A DNA stretch of 64,000 nt. Origin: Prevotellaceae bacterium UBA6974 (GTDB lineage Bacteria; Bacteroidota; Bacteroidia; Bacteroidales; Bacteroidaceae). Where the stretch lies: contig DJYQ01000034.1 of the NCBI GenBank assembly GCA_002450165.1, forward strand, positions 12,066 to 76,065, read 5' to 3'. Under the pieces are notes generated by a model, which worked only from the letters and a program-made list of their open reading frames with translations, had not been told where the DNA came from and did not search any database. A program made the translations under genes and the position numbers. Shown here piece by piece: positions 27,219 through 34,710 of this stretch (the stretch's first letter is position 1; each line of letters opens with the position of its first letter).

Positions 27219-28358
27219 TTGGATGGTTTAGATATACAACGTGTTTTTTTAGAACTGGTCAGGTTGGGGATTGGACATGGGACGGGTTGCAAGTTGCTGA
27301 CTCCAATTGACTGGGCTGCTTTGGAGGACCTGGCTGCCAGGCAGGGTCTATCTGCCGTTTTGGTGGACGGGGTGGGGAGGCTACCCGAGGATATGCGACC
27401 GCCCAAGCCTGTGCTGTTGCAATGGATAGGCGAGACGCTGCATGGCTATGAATACCGATACGAGCAGTATTGCAAGGCTATTGCGGGGTTGGCTTCGTTC
27501 TACAATGCTCACGGCTTCAAGATGATGGTGCTGAAGGGCTATGCCTGTTCGCTGGACTGGCCAAAGCCGGAACACAGGCCTTGCGGGGATATTGATATAT
27601 GGTTGTTCGGGAGGCAGAAGGAGGCGGATAAACTGGTTGAGAGTTTCAAGTTTAGAGTTGATAGGTCGCATCATCATCATACGGTATTTGACTGGGGTGG
27701 TTTCGCGGTGGAGAATCATTATGACTTCATCAGCACTTATCATCACAGGTCGCATATTGCGTATGAAAGGGTACTGAAGGAATTAGGCACTTTTAAAGTT
27801 GAGAGTGGAGAGTTTAGAGTTGAGGGTCAGTTGAATGGCTGTAGCGTCGAAGGTTGTAGGATACCTTCTGTTGAAGTGTGCGGTGAAAAGGTCTATTTGC
27901 CATCGCCTAATCTTCACGCTTTGTTCCTGCTGAAGCATGCGATGTTGCATTTTGTGGGAACGGAACTGACGTTCAGACAGTTGCTGGACTGGGCTTTCTT
28001 TGTGAAGTGCCATGGCAAGGATGTTGACTGGAGTATGGTTATCAGGGTGTTGGAGGAACATGGTATGATGCCAATGTTTGGTATATTGAATGCCATCTGT
28101 GTAGAGGACCTGGGATTTGAAGCATCGCTGTTTCCTGCTGTGCAGTTTGAACCTGCTGTAAAGGCCAGGGTGTTGAAGGAGATATTTGCTGCGGTTTATC
28201 AGAATGACGGTTCGATGAGCTTCCTGGCACGACAGCAAAACCGCTACCGCCGTTGGCGTGACAATGGATGGAAGCATGACCTATGTTACAGGGAAAGCAG
28301 ATGGAGCGCTTTTTGGTGTGGAGTCTGGGGGCATATTTTGAAACCTGCTTCGATATGA
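27219..28358 (+). CDS. Nucleotidyltransferase-fold protein (NTP_transf_5 type) in the glycan locus
   Basis: 379 residues. The core has MMVLKGYACSLDWPKPEHRP followed by CGDIDIWLF, the GDxD-type metal motif of this nucleotidyltransferase fold. SHHHHTVFDWGGFAVENHYD and LPSPNLHALFLLKHAMLHF are typical of the family found in Bacteroidales capsule loci. The biochemical role is not known to me. Two segments coded by 7-nt repeats (27636-27663 and 27798-27836) lengthen loops without breaking the frame. The start codon itself lies within the upstream repeat array, so the array is also the leader of the gene. Confidence 0.75.
   Translation: MDGLDIQRVFLELVRLGIGHGTGCKLLTPIDWAALEDLAARQGLSAVLVDGVGRLPEDMRPPKPVLLQWIGETLHGYEYRYEQYCKAIAGLASFYNAHGFKMMVLKGYACSLDWPKPEHRPCGDIDIWLFGRQKEADKLVESFKFRVDRSHHHHTVFDWGGFAVENHYDFISTYHHRSHIAYERVLKELGTFKVESGEFRVEGQLNGCSVEGCRIPSVEVCGEKVYLPSPNLHALFLLKHAMLHFVGTELTFRQLLDWAFFVKCHGKDVDWSMVIRVLEEHGMMPMFGILNAICVEDLGFEASLFPAVQFEPAVKARVLKEIFAAVYQNDGSMSFLARQQNRYRRWRDNGWKHDLCYRESRWSAFWCGVWGHILKPASI
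27636..27664 (+). repeat. 7-nt repeats inside the nucleotidyltransferase gene, first array
   Basis: GTTGAGA, GTTTCAA, GTTTAGA and GTTGATA follow at exact 7-nt steps. They encode VESFKFRVDR, just before the conserved histidine run. Confidence 0.75.
27798..27836 (+). repeat. 7-nt repeats inside the nucleotidyltransferase gene, second array
   Basis: GTTGAGA, GTGGAGA, GTTTAGA and GTTGAGG at exact 7-nt steps (27798-27825), then GTCA and GTTGAAT. They encode part of an extended loop VESGEFRVEGQLNG. Confidence 0.75.
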
Positions 28359-28386
28359 TGTCTGATTAGATACTAACTTTGATACT

Positions 28387-29493
28387 ATGTTTATAACATA
28401 TCTTATTATCACTGCCATACTGCTGGCAGCGGAATTGCTATATTTCCGCATTGCAGACAGGTTTAATATCATTGACAAGCCGAATGAGCGCAGTTCGCAC
28501 AAGACGGTTGTGCTGCGAGGGGGCGGTATAATATTTGCCATATCAATGATTGTCTGGGGCCTCACCCCCTTCCCCTCTCCAACGGGCGAGGGGTGTACAG
28601 TAGCATTGTTACAGTACTGGACGTTCCTGGTGGGGCTGGTGCTGATTGCTGGGGTGAGTTTCTATGACGACATCCATTCGTTGCCGGACAGTGTGAGGCT
28701 TGTGGCACAGTTTTCTGCTATGGGTTTGATGTTCTGGAATCTGTTTTGGGTTCAGGATTCATGGTTCATGTTTCAGGATTGGTATTGGCAGGTGATGGTA
28801 GTTCTGCTTGCGCTCATTGTGTTTGTGGGGGCAACTAATATCATCAACTTCATGGACGGGATAAACGGTATAACGGCGGGGTATGCTTTGGCAGTGCTGG
28901 TGCCACTGCTAATAGTTGATGGTTCAGGATTCAGGGTTCAAGATTCAAGTGTTCAAAGTTCAATCCTTCAAGGTGTTCAAGGTTTTATTGAGCCGTCGTA
29001 TCTGGTGGTGGCGATTATCGGTGTGCTGGTGTTCAGTTTGTTCAACTTCAGGCCAAGGGGGAAGGCTAAGTGCTTTGCGGGGGACGTGGGTAGTGTGGGA
29101 ATAGCTTTCATCATGCTGTTTGCTATCGGGAAGCTGATTCTATCTACCAATGATATTACTTGGCTGGTGTTGCTGGTGGTGTATGGTGTGGATGGTTGCT
29201 GCACTATTATCCATCGTATCATGTTGCATGAGAACCTGGGCGAGGCTCACCGCAAGCATGCCTTCCAGTTGATGGCGAATGAGCTGGGGATGAGCCATGT
29301 GACGGTGTCGCTGATATATACGGTGCTGCAACTGGCAATCTCGTTTGCGATGGTGTATCTGATACCGAACACAGCGGCATGGCATTGGGGATATCTGACT
29401 GCTGTCTGTCTGGTGCTGGCCGGGGCGTATGTGGTGTTTATGAAAAAGTATTATCACCTCCACGAGGAATACTTAAAATCGTTGGAAAAATGA
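28387..29493 (+). CDS. Undecaprenyl-phosphate sugar-1-phosphate transferase (WecA/WbpL/MraY family)
   Basis: 368 residues with about ten membrane helices. Conserved cytoplasmic motifs are visible: NIIDKPNERSSHKTVVLRGG, VSFYDDIHSLPDS, INFMDGINGITAGY, KAKCFAGDVGSVG and EAHRKHAFQL. The enzyme loads the first sugar phosphate on undecaprenyl phosphate and so starts repeat-unit synthesis. Three loops carry odd insertions: a palindromic element coding PFPSPTGEG (near 28568-28600), and 7-nt repeats at 28750-28784 and 28915-28984. All keep the frame and lie between recognisable helices, so the enzyme is probably still active. It overlaps the next gene (ATGA). Confidence 0.87.
   Translation: MFITYLIITAILLAAELLYFRIADRFNIIDKPNERSSHKTVVLRGGGIIFAISMIVWGLTPFPSPTGEGCTVALLQYWTFLVGLVLIAGVSFYDDIHSLPDSVRLVAQFSAMGLMFWNLFWVQDSWFMFQDWYWQVMVVLLALIVFVGATNIINFMDGINGITAGYALAVLVPLLIVDGSGFRVQDSSVQSSILQGVQGFIEPSYLVVAIIGVLVFSLFNFRPRGKAKCFAGDVGSVGIAFIMLFAIGKLILSTNDITWLVLLVVYGVDGCCTIIHRIMLHENLGEAHRKHAFQLMANELGMSHVTVSLIYTVLQLAISFAMVYLIPNTAAWHWGYLTAVCLVLAGAYVVFMKKYYHLHEEYLKSLEK
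28565..28602 (+). repeat. Palindromic element inserted in frame in the initiating transferase gene
   Basis: CCCCTCTCC and GGGCGAGGGG, three bases apart, form a hairpin that encodes SPTGEG. The neighbouring bases encode LTPFP. Elements translating as PxPxGEG are a recurring class of dispersed palindromes in bacterial genomes. This copy lies in a loop between two membrane helices. Confidence 0.55.
28750..28784 (+). repeat. 7-nt repeats inside the initiating transferase gene, first array
   Basis: GTTCAGG, ATTCATG, GTTCATG, TTTCAGG and ATTGGTA follow at exact 7-nt steps and encode VQDSWFMFQDWYW. Confidence 0.7.
28915..28984 (+). repeat. 7-nt repeats inside the initiating transferase gene, second array
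   Basis: GTTGATG, GTTCAGG, ATTCAGG and GTTCAAG run at exact 7-nt steps (28915-28942). Then come ATTCAAGT, GTTCAAA, GTTCAATCC and GTTCAAG with slightly varied spacing. They encode a serine/glutamine-rich loop starting VDGSGFRVQDSS. Confidence 0.75.
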
Positions 29494-29894
29494 ATGTTGA
29501 AATAACACAGACTTTAATGGATCGCCTGACGGAGCAAGCCAAGGCAAGTCCTCGGTTGAGGATGAATATGGATTTAAGGAATTCCGCTGACGATAAAAGC
29601 CAGCGGATGCTGAATGCGATAGAACCTGGTTCGCCTATGCCAATTCATCGCCATCAAAAGACATCGGAAACGGTGGTATGTCTCCGTGGTCGTTTGGTGT
29701 GGGAGTTCTATGATGAGTTGGAGCGGATATGTACGGATTACATTGAACTTTCGCCAAATGGTCAGGTTGTGGCATTGAATGTGCCGGCTGGACAATGGCA
29801 TACGGTGAAGGCTCTGGAGTCGGGTTCCGTCATCTTGGAATGTAAAGAGGGAGCGTATGAGCCGCAGAGGGAGGAGGATATACTACAGATGTAA
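29490..29894 (+). CDS. wbuC: WbuC-family cupin protein
   Basis: 134 residues from the ATG that overlaps the stop of the transferase gene (ATGA, 29490-29493). A longer in-frame start at 29379 would lie inside that gene and is rejected. The fold is a small cupin: MPIHRHQKTSETVVCLRGR supplies His ligands, and GQWHTVKALESGSVILECKE closes the barrel. WbuC proteins occur at the ends of O-antigen loci; their role is unclear. This is the last gene of the polysaccharide locus. Confidence 0.8.
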   Translation: MNVEITQTLMDRLTEQAKASPRLRMNMDLRNSADDKSQRMLNAIEPGSPMPIHRHQKTSETVVCLRGRLVWEFYDELERICTDYIELSPNGQVVALNVPAGQWHTVKALESGSVILECKEGAYEPQREEDILQM

Positions 29895-29962
29895 AAGGTA
29901 AGAAGGGAAATGTATGAACCGTTTGTCTTCAATTACTGAGGGGATTTGGCAATTGCTCAGAA

Positions 29963-30220
29963 ACCAATCCTAACGGAGCTCAGTTGGTTTTTACAACCCA
30001 CGACACGAACCTACTGTCGAAAAAGCTGTTGAGAAGAGATCAGGTGATGTTTGTTGAGAAAGATAAACGCGCAATGACTCACCTTACACCGATGATGAGT
30101 ATAAAACTGGAGAATGGGGCAAAGCCCAGGACAGACAGTAACTATGAGAAGAATTATCTGGAAGGAAAATATGGTGCAATACCATATTACCATTCTGATT
30201 TTGAAGGATGTGAGGAATAA
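29963..30220 (+). pseudogene. C-terminal remnant of an AAA ATPase
   Basis: The frame NPNGAQLVFTTHDTNLLSKKLLRRDQ ... EKNYLEGKYGAIPYYH matches the end of a Bacteroidales AAA ATPase family (abortive-infection/RloA-like), from the D-loop/H-switch region to the C-terminus. The upstream part of the ATPase is missing. Only a TTG could serve as start inside the remnant. It marks the border between the glycan locus and the accessory zone. Confidence 0.6.
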
Positions 30221-30251
30221 ACAGAAATTGTTTATTTTCGCAGATGAATAA

Positions 30252-30278
30252 CGAATCTCGCGAATCATGCGAATGAGA
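30252..30278 (+). repeat. Three 9-nt repeats (CGAATnnnn)
   Basis: CGAATCTCG, CGAATCATG and CGAATGAGA follow directly. The 9-nt period resembles the CACGAATTG units at 31833-31859. Confidence 0.55.
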
Positions 30279-30304
30279 GTTTGGAAAAGGTAAAAATGAA
30301 CTAA

Positions 30305-30361
30305 TTTGAGAATTTTGCAAATAACTTTTGAGAATTTTGTTTAGTAGATTTGAGAATTTTG
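30305..30361 (+). promoter_or_regulatory. Three iterons with 22-nt period upstream of a DUF4143 ATPase
   Basis: TTTGAGAATTTTG occurs at 30305-30317, 30327-30339 and 30349-30361, each copy exactly 22 nt from the last, about two helical turns. TAACTTCG at 30364-30371 could be a degenerate -7 element (TAnnTTTG). The geometry suggests a protein that binds three sites on one face of the helix, perhaps for autoregulation of the ATPase gene starting at 30393. Confidence 0.65.
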
Positions 30362-30392
30362 TGTAACTTCGCCGCCGAAATATCAATGGGTT

Positions 30393-31583
30393 ATGTATAA
30401 GCGCATTCAATATAACGAGCTAAAATCAAGAATAGCAGAGCCTAGGGACAAGATACAAGTGCTATCTGGCCCGAGGCAGGTTGGCAAATCAACACTGGTG
30501 AAGCAGGTGCTTCAAGAGATTGACTTGCCCTATATGTTTGTGAGTGCAGATAACGTAGATTCCGATAACACTGGATGGATAGGTGAAATGTGGTCTACGG
30601 CGAGAGCACGCATGAAAGCATCTGGCGTATCTGAATTTCTGCTTGTGATTGATGAGGTGCACAAGGTGGATAACTGGAGTGAGGCCGTTAAGAAGGAATG
30701 GGATGACGATACGTTCCATGATGTAGGCTTGAAACTGGTTATTTTAGGCTCGTCACGTCTGCTGCTGAAAGACGGTTTGACTGAATCGTTGGCAGGGCGA
30801 TACGAGCTGATACGTATGCCGCATTGGAGTTATGGCGAGATGCATGAGGCTTTTGACATGGATTTGGATCACTATATCTATTTTGGCGGTTATCCTGGTG
30901 GCGCAAAATATATTCAAGACGAGCGCCGCTGGCGAAGGTATATCAAGGACAGTATAGTGGCACCGGCCATTGAACAGGATGTGTTGAAGACAAAGACGGT
31001 GTATAAGCCGGCATTGATGAAGCAGTTGTTTGAGCTGGGATGCGCATATTCTGGTAAAGAGCTGTCGCTGAACAAAATGGTGGGACAGTTGCAGGATGCG
31101 GGTAATGTGACCACATTGGCCAGTTACCTGACCACATTGGATGAGTCAAGACTCTTGTGTGGACTGCACAAGTATGCCTCAGATAATGCCAGAAAGTATA
31201 ACTCGGTGCCTAAGCTGGTGGTGTATAATACTGCCCTGTTCTCAGTGCAGAGCGGCATGAGCTATAACAAAGCATTCACTGAGCCTAAGGTTTGGGGACG
31301 CTGGGTGGAAAGTGCCGTTGGTGCCTACCTGCTGAATAATGCTGAGGAGTATGACTATAAGCTGTACTACTGGCGCGAGCGTGAAGACGAAGTGGACTTC
31401 ATCATAGATTCAGACAGTAAACTGATAGCTATAGAGGTGAAGAGTGGCCGCAGAACCGATAACGAGGGATTGAGCGAATTCAAGAAACGGTTCAATCCGG
31501 ACTACTCGTTGGTGGTTGGTTCCGGTGGTGTTCCTTTGGAGGAGTTTCTGAGTTGGGACTTGGGTAGATTGATAGACGAATAA
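30393..31583 (+). CDS. ATPase with DUF4143 domain
   Basis: 396 residues. Walker A SGPRQVGKSTLVKQ near residue 26-39, Walker B FLLVIDEVHKVDN, sensor LVILGSSRLLL. The C-terminal DUF4143 part has VWGRWVESAVGAYLLN and the nuclease-like signature EVDFIID ... IAIEVKSG. This is a very common Bacteroidales family of unknown role, often in many copies and in unstable regions. The iterons upstream point to specific control. A second, diverged member lies at 36766. Confidence 0.8.
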   Translation: MYKRIQYNELKSRIAEPRDKIQVLSGPRQVGKSTLVKQVLQEIDLPYMFVSADNVDSDNTGWIGEMWSTARARMKASGVSEFLLVIDEVHKVDNWSEAVKKEWDDDTFHDVGLKLVILGSSRLLLKDGLTESLAGRYELIRMPHWSYGEMHEAFDMDLDHYIYFGGYPGGAKYIQDERRWRRYIKDSIVAPAIEQDVLKTKTVYKPALMKQLFELGCAYSGKELSLNKMVGQLQDAGNVTTLASYLTTLDESRLLCGLHKYASDNARKYNSVPKLVVYNTALFSVQSGMSYNKAFTEPKVWGRWVESAVGAYLLNNAEEYDYKLYYWREREDEVDFIIDSDSKLIAIEVKSGRRTDNEGLSEFKKRFNPDYSLVVGSGGVPLEEFLSWDLGRLIDE

Positions 31584-32206
31584 TAAAGATTAAGGTGATA
31601 ATGAATAAAGAATAGAAGTATATGATATCACTAACAGCAGAACAGAAAAAGAGGAACAAAAGAAATTGTGGAATCAATGGATAGATGAAACAATCAAAGG
31701 CTTCAAAGATGTGCTGAAAGCAGATGGTAGACTAGTTTGATATTATAGGATGATAACGACACCGAGACAGACGACTTATGCTTGATGAATTGACAGCAAA
31801 GGCGAATAGACATGTGAATCAGTGGAAGTGAACACGAATTGCACGGATTACACGAATATCTTTTCCGGTCAAGAATTAGAGAATTGGAGAATGATGGTCA
31901 CACAGATGGCACAGAGAACGCAGAAAAAAGATTCCATAGACATCTAAAGACTCGAAAGGGGACTAAAATATGTAGATGATGTGACTTGTTTTGCCCTAAG
32001 TGTTTACGCAAGCGAGCTTGTGACTCACTTTTGACAAATAAGTCCTTTGTCTCATCAATGTTCAACAAAGCAGTTCTTGGCAGGACTTTCATATACATAA
32101 AAGATAGTATTTACTGATGACGTAGGATGAACGGTGGGAAAATAACGGTTCATAGTTTAACTAATAGTTTGAAACGCCAAAATGGCATTTCTAATGATAT
32201 TTGAAT
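31584..32206 (+). other. Gene-free stretch with short-period repeats and a decayed fragment
   Basis: A short open fragment ending at TGA 31740 (KEEQKKLWNQWIDETIKGF) may be the tail of a lost gene. CACGAATTG, CACGGATTA and CACGAATAT at 31833-31859 form a 9-nt repeat. AGAATTAG, AGAATTGG and AGAATGAT at 31872-31895 form an 8-nt repeat. GTTCATA and GTTTAAC at 32148-32161 belong to the 7-nt family. A pseudo-palindrome AAACGCCA-AAA-TGGCATTT (32172-32190) lies 16 nt before the RhuM gene and could be an operator. No intact gene is seen. Confidence 0.55.
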
Positions 32207-33109
32207 ATGGCAGAAGATATTATACATAGTGAAGAGAGGGGCGAGATAGTGATGTATCAGCCTAATGATAATATACGTCTTGAAGTAAGACTTCAGGACG
32301 AGACTGTGTGGCTAACTCAACAGCAGATGGCTGAGTTGTTCAGCACCACGAGGAATAATATCACCCTGCATATAGGTAACATCTTCAAAGAAGGCGAATT
32401 AGATGTTAATTCAGTTCGTAAGGAATCCTTACTAACTGCCTTAGATGGCAAGAAATATCGGACAAAGTTCTATAACCTGGACGTTATCATCTCTGTTGGA
32501 TATCGTGTTAAGAGCAAAGTGGGTACACGGTTCCGTCAATGGGCTAATGCAGTATTGAAGGATTATTTGCTGCGGGGATATGCCGTACATCAACAGGCAA
32601 TGGCTCTTCAACAGATTAATCTCCGTATAGATGCGCAGAATGAGAGGCTTGCCCGTATCGAAGATACTATTGACCAACAGCAACAGCAACTGGATTTTGT
32701 TGTGCGTGGAAATGAGAAGCCAGAAGAGTTATTGATACCATCGGGCTGTGTGTGGGATGCGTATATGTTTGTGTGTGACTTGATAAGAAGTGCTGAGAAG
32801 AGAATCATCCTGGTTGATAATTTTGTGGATGAGCGTGTGTTAACAATGCTGGACAAAAGGAATAAGGGCGTCTCAGCTGAAGTACATACTCGCTATTACG
32901 AGCAAACGAAACTGGATTTTGATAAGCACAATCAACAATATGAGCCAATCAGTTATGTACAACTGCCACATGCAGTACATGACCGCTACTTGATAGTTGA
33001 CGATGATGTGTGGCTGTTGGGTACTTCTGTGAAGGACATGGGTAGAAGCTTGTGTACGGTGATTAAAGTGGGTTTTACGCCAGAGATGGTGCTTGGTTTG
33101 CTGAAATAA
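32207..33109 (+). CDS. rhuM: RhuM family protein
   Basis: 300 residues from ATG 32207; a TTG two codons earlier is less likely. Near residues 20-120 it has the RhuM signature: RLQDETVWLTQQQMAELF, then TTRNNITLHIGNIFKEGEL and YNLDVIISVGYRVKSKVGT. A glutamine-rich coiled linker follows (AMALQQINLRIDAQ). The C-terminal part, including HAVHDRYLIVDD and LLGTSVKDMGRSL, resembles a degenerate PLD-like fold. RhuM was first named as a Salmonella pathogenicity-island gene; its function is unknown and members are often found with mobile or defence genes. Confidence 0.82.
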   Translation: MAEDIIHSEERGEIVMYQPNDNIRLEVRLQDETVWLTQQQMAELFSTTRNNITLHIGNIFKEGELDVNSVRKESLLTALDGKKYRTKFYNLDVIISVGYRVKSKVGTRFRQWANAVLKDYLLRGYAVHQQAMALQQINLRIDAQNERLARIEDTIDQQQQQLDFVVRGNEKPEELLIPSGCVWDAYMFVCDLIRSAEKRIILVDNFVDERVLTMLDKRNKGVSAEVHTRYYEQTKLDFDKHNQQYEPISYVQLPHAVHDRYLIVDDDVWLLGTSVKDMGRSLCTVIKVGFTPEMVLGLLK

Positions 33110-33135
33110 TCCGTTCCCAATACACAATAACCCTA

Positions 33136-33168
33136 GCCGGTTTCCCAAATGGAGGCCGGCCTTTTTTT
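33136..33168 (+). terminator. Intrinsic terminator after RhuM
   Basis: GCCGG (33136-33140) pairs with CCGGC (33156-33160) and is followed by a run of seven T. The same cassette, with the identical lead-in ACACAATAACC, occurs at 36501-36547. Confidence 0.75.
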
Positions 33169-33235
33169 GTTGTAAACCACCCTTCAAAGAAAATGATGAT
33201 TCTATGCCAGAATTAGAAGAAAATGGTTCTTTCTC

Positions 33236-33265
33236 CTTGTATATTATCAAAAATTTGTATTTTTG
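33236..33265 (+). promoter_or_regulatory. Promoter with TATTTTTG -7 element
   Basis: TATTTTTG at 33258-33265 fits TAnnTTTG. A weak -33 element (CTTG, 33236-33239) lies 18 nt before it. The block is nearly identical to the promoter at 38256-38285. Confidence 0.55.
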
Positions 33266-33291
33266 CAGTTGAAAATCAAATATTTTGGATT

Positions 33292-33450
33292 ATGGCAAAA
33301 CCTATTGAACCAACACCGGTACTAAAAGGTGACGATGCTTATAAGTTTGTCGCTGAGATGGAAAAGCAGGAGAAGGCTTCTGCTGAGGAGAAAGCTCGTG
33401 TGGCCAAGGGAGCGTCATTCATCCAGTCTTTGCTTACTTTCACTTTTTAA
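33292..33450 (+). CDS. Small antitoxin-like protein paired with a GNAT protein
   Basis: 52 residues from ATG 33292, 26 nt after a good -7 element. An earlier in-frame start at 33223 would lie upstream of the promoter. The sequence MAKPIEPTPVLKGDDAYKF then a charged helix (EMEKQEKASAEEKARV) resembles small proteins that precede GNAT acetyltransferase genes in Bacteroidales, in the manner of an antitoxin. The GNAT gene follows after 16 nt, with AGGAG close to its start. Confidence 0.6.
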   Translation: MAKPIEPTPVLKGDDAYKFVAEMEKQEKASAEEKARVAKGASFIQSLLTFTF

Positions 33451-33466
33451 CGTAAGCTGACAGGAG

Positions 33467-33727
33467 ATGAAGATTGTACGCCTGACACAAGATCATATCT
33501 TTAAACCGTTTGATTGCGGCGAAGCTGACTTGAATGATTTCCTCTTACAAGATGCCAAGCAGTATTTGAAAGGACTATTGGCTGTGACGTATATTGTGGA
33601 GGACGAGAATAGCACGGTGGCTTTCTTCTCACTGTCAAATGATAGAATTTCGTTAGCGAAGCCGCTTCGGAAAGAAAACGAAGGGGACACGATTCCAATG
33701 TATTATGACTTGACGCAGTTGATTTGA
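33467..33727 (+). pseudogene. Truncated GNAT acetyltransferase, toxin-like
   Basis: 86 residues instead of the usual about 160-180. The N-terminal half is clear: DHIFKPFDCGEADLNDFLLQ, then LLAVTYIVEDENSTVAFFSL, as in TacT-like GNAT toxins. The acetyl-CoA-binding loop and the C-terminal half are missing, since the frame ends at TGA 33727 and an intrinsic terminator follows within 30 nt. It is therefore probably inactive, while the small partner upstream is intact. Confidence 0.65.
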
Positions 33728-33753
33728 CCACAAAAAGTCCAAACTAAACATAT

Positions 33754-33787
33754 AAATGCTGGTTAGTGCAAACTGATCAGCATTTTT
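33754..33787 (+). terminator. Intrinsic terminator after the truncated GNAT gene
   Basis: AAATGCTG (33754-33761) pairs with CAGCATTT (33778-33785); the inner bases TTAGT/ACTGA can extend the stem. T residues follow the right arm. Confidence 0.75.
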
Positions 33788-33891
33788 TATTTTATATAGC
33801 AACAATTGTTTGTCAGAAAAATATTTATATTTTTGCAGACAAAATCATTTTATAAAAGTGCAAGAATTGCAAAAATATTAAATGAACAACA

Positions 33892-34005
33892 ATGGAGATT
33901 AGGCGTGACAGGTATCTGGAAAGGCTGATTGCACACAAGGGCAACGGCCGTGCTGAAAAGCAGGCTGTTAGAAGAAGGTGCTGGCGAACTGCTTACAAAA
34001 TGTAA
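33892..34005 (+). pseudogene. N-terminal remnant of an AAA ATPase gene
   Basis: ATG 33892 opens MEIRRDRYLERLIAHKGNGR, the typical first residues of a Bacteroidales DUF4143-type ATPase, just before the P-loop. The P-loop is absent and the frame ends after 37 codons. A promoter-like TATTTTTG (33828-33835) still precedes it. An internal deletion has probably joined it to unrelated sequence. Confidence 0.5.
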
Positions 34006-34074
34006 GCAATTGAAGATTCGGGCTACAGATGGCAAGATAAGGACTGAGTCGGATACAAGCTGTAACTCAACAGT

Positions 34075-34227
34075 AACATTCCGGAGCCGGAGTTTGACTT
34101 CGTGCCTAACTTTGTATGCCTGACGATCTGGTTTAAGACACCGATTACGCCGTATGTGAGTGGGGGTGGCGAATTAAATGGCGGAATAAGAGGCGGATTA
34201 AATGATGGCCAAATGGGTGAATTGTGA
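34075..34227 (+). pseudogene. C-terminal remnant of an AlbA_2/RecG-like ATPase gene
   Basis: The frame reads NIPEPEFDFVPNFVCLTIWF followed by a polar tail to TGA 34227. The pattern PEPEF...F.....LTIWF is typical of the region before the winged helix in AlbA_2-type ATP-binding proteins. No start or upstream domain remains. It is a remnant unrelated in position to the intact AlbA_2 gene at 34754. Confidence 0.45.
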
Positions 34228-34710
34228 GGCAGTAGGGAGGGAAGAAATTGAAAATCTTGGGAGTTTTGAGTTGAAAATCTTGGGAATTAAAAAATATTTT
34301 GGACGTTTACTGTCAATAATTGAAAATTATCTAAAAAAAGTAGATATTTGATGGATATTCAAGAATTATTCTATATATTCGCGATGATGACACTTCTGAT
34401 GATTTCTTTGTCCGCCTGCCGTATGATATCGCAGAAGCCAATACCAAAAATGGAAGTTACTTTCTCGCCAATACTCTTGTGAAGGTACATTAAAACTGTT
34501 GTCAGATATAGGATTTGTTTACGAGGTGAAGTATGACAAGGACAAAGCAGGAAAAAACCTATATCAGTGACTATATTGAAGAGGTGAGCATAACAGATTG
34601 ACGCCTCAAGAAGAATGGGGGAATAATTGTGATTAATGGTTCAATTTTGACGTTATCGGAGATTGAGGCAGGTGGTAAAGAATACTTACAGACTGATGGA
34701 TACGAAAAAA
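34228..34710 (+). other. Decayed region with short open fragments
   Basis: Two fragments look formerly coding: 34344-34493 (for example DDFFVRLPYDIAEANTKNG) and 34490-34570 (LKLLSDIGFVYEVKYDKDKA). Both are cut by stops and neither is recognised. The rest is AT-rich and gene-free. Confidence 0.4.

Noticed and set aside
25247..28984. Diversity-generating retroelement or frameshift-based phase variation
   Set aside because: No reverse transcriptase or template/variable repeat pair is present. The arrays are degenerate in sequence, and perfect homopolymer or short unit tracts typical of phase variation are lacking.
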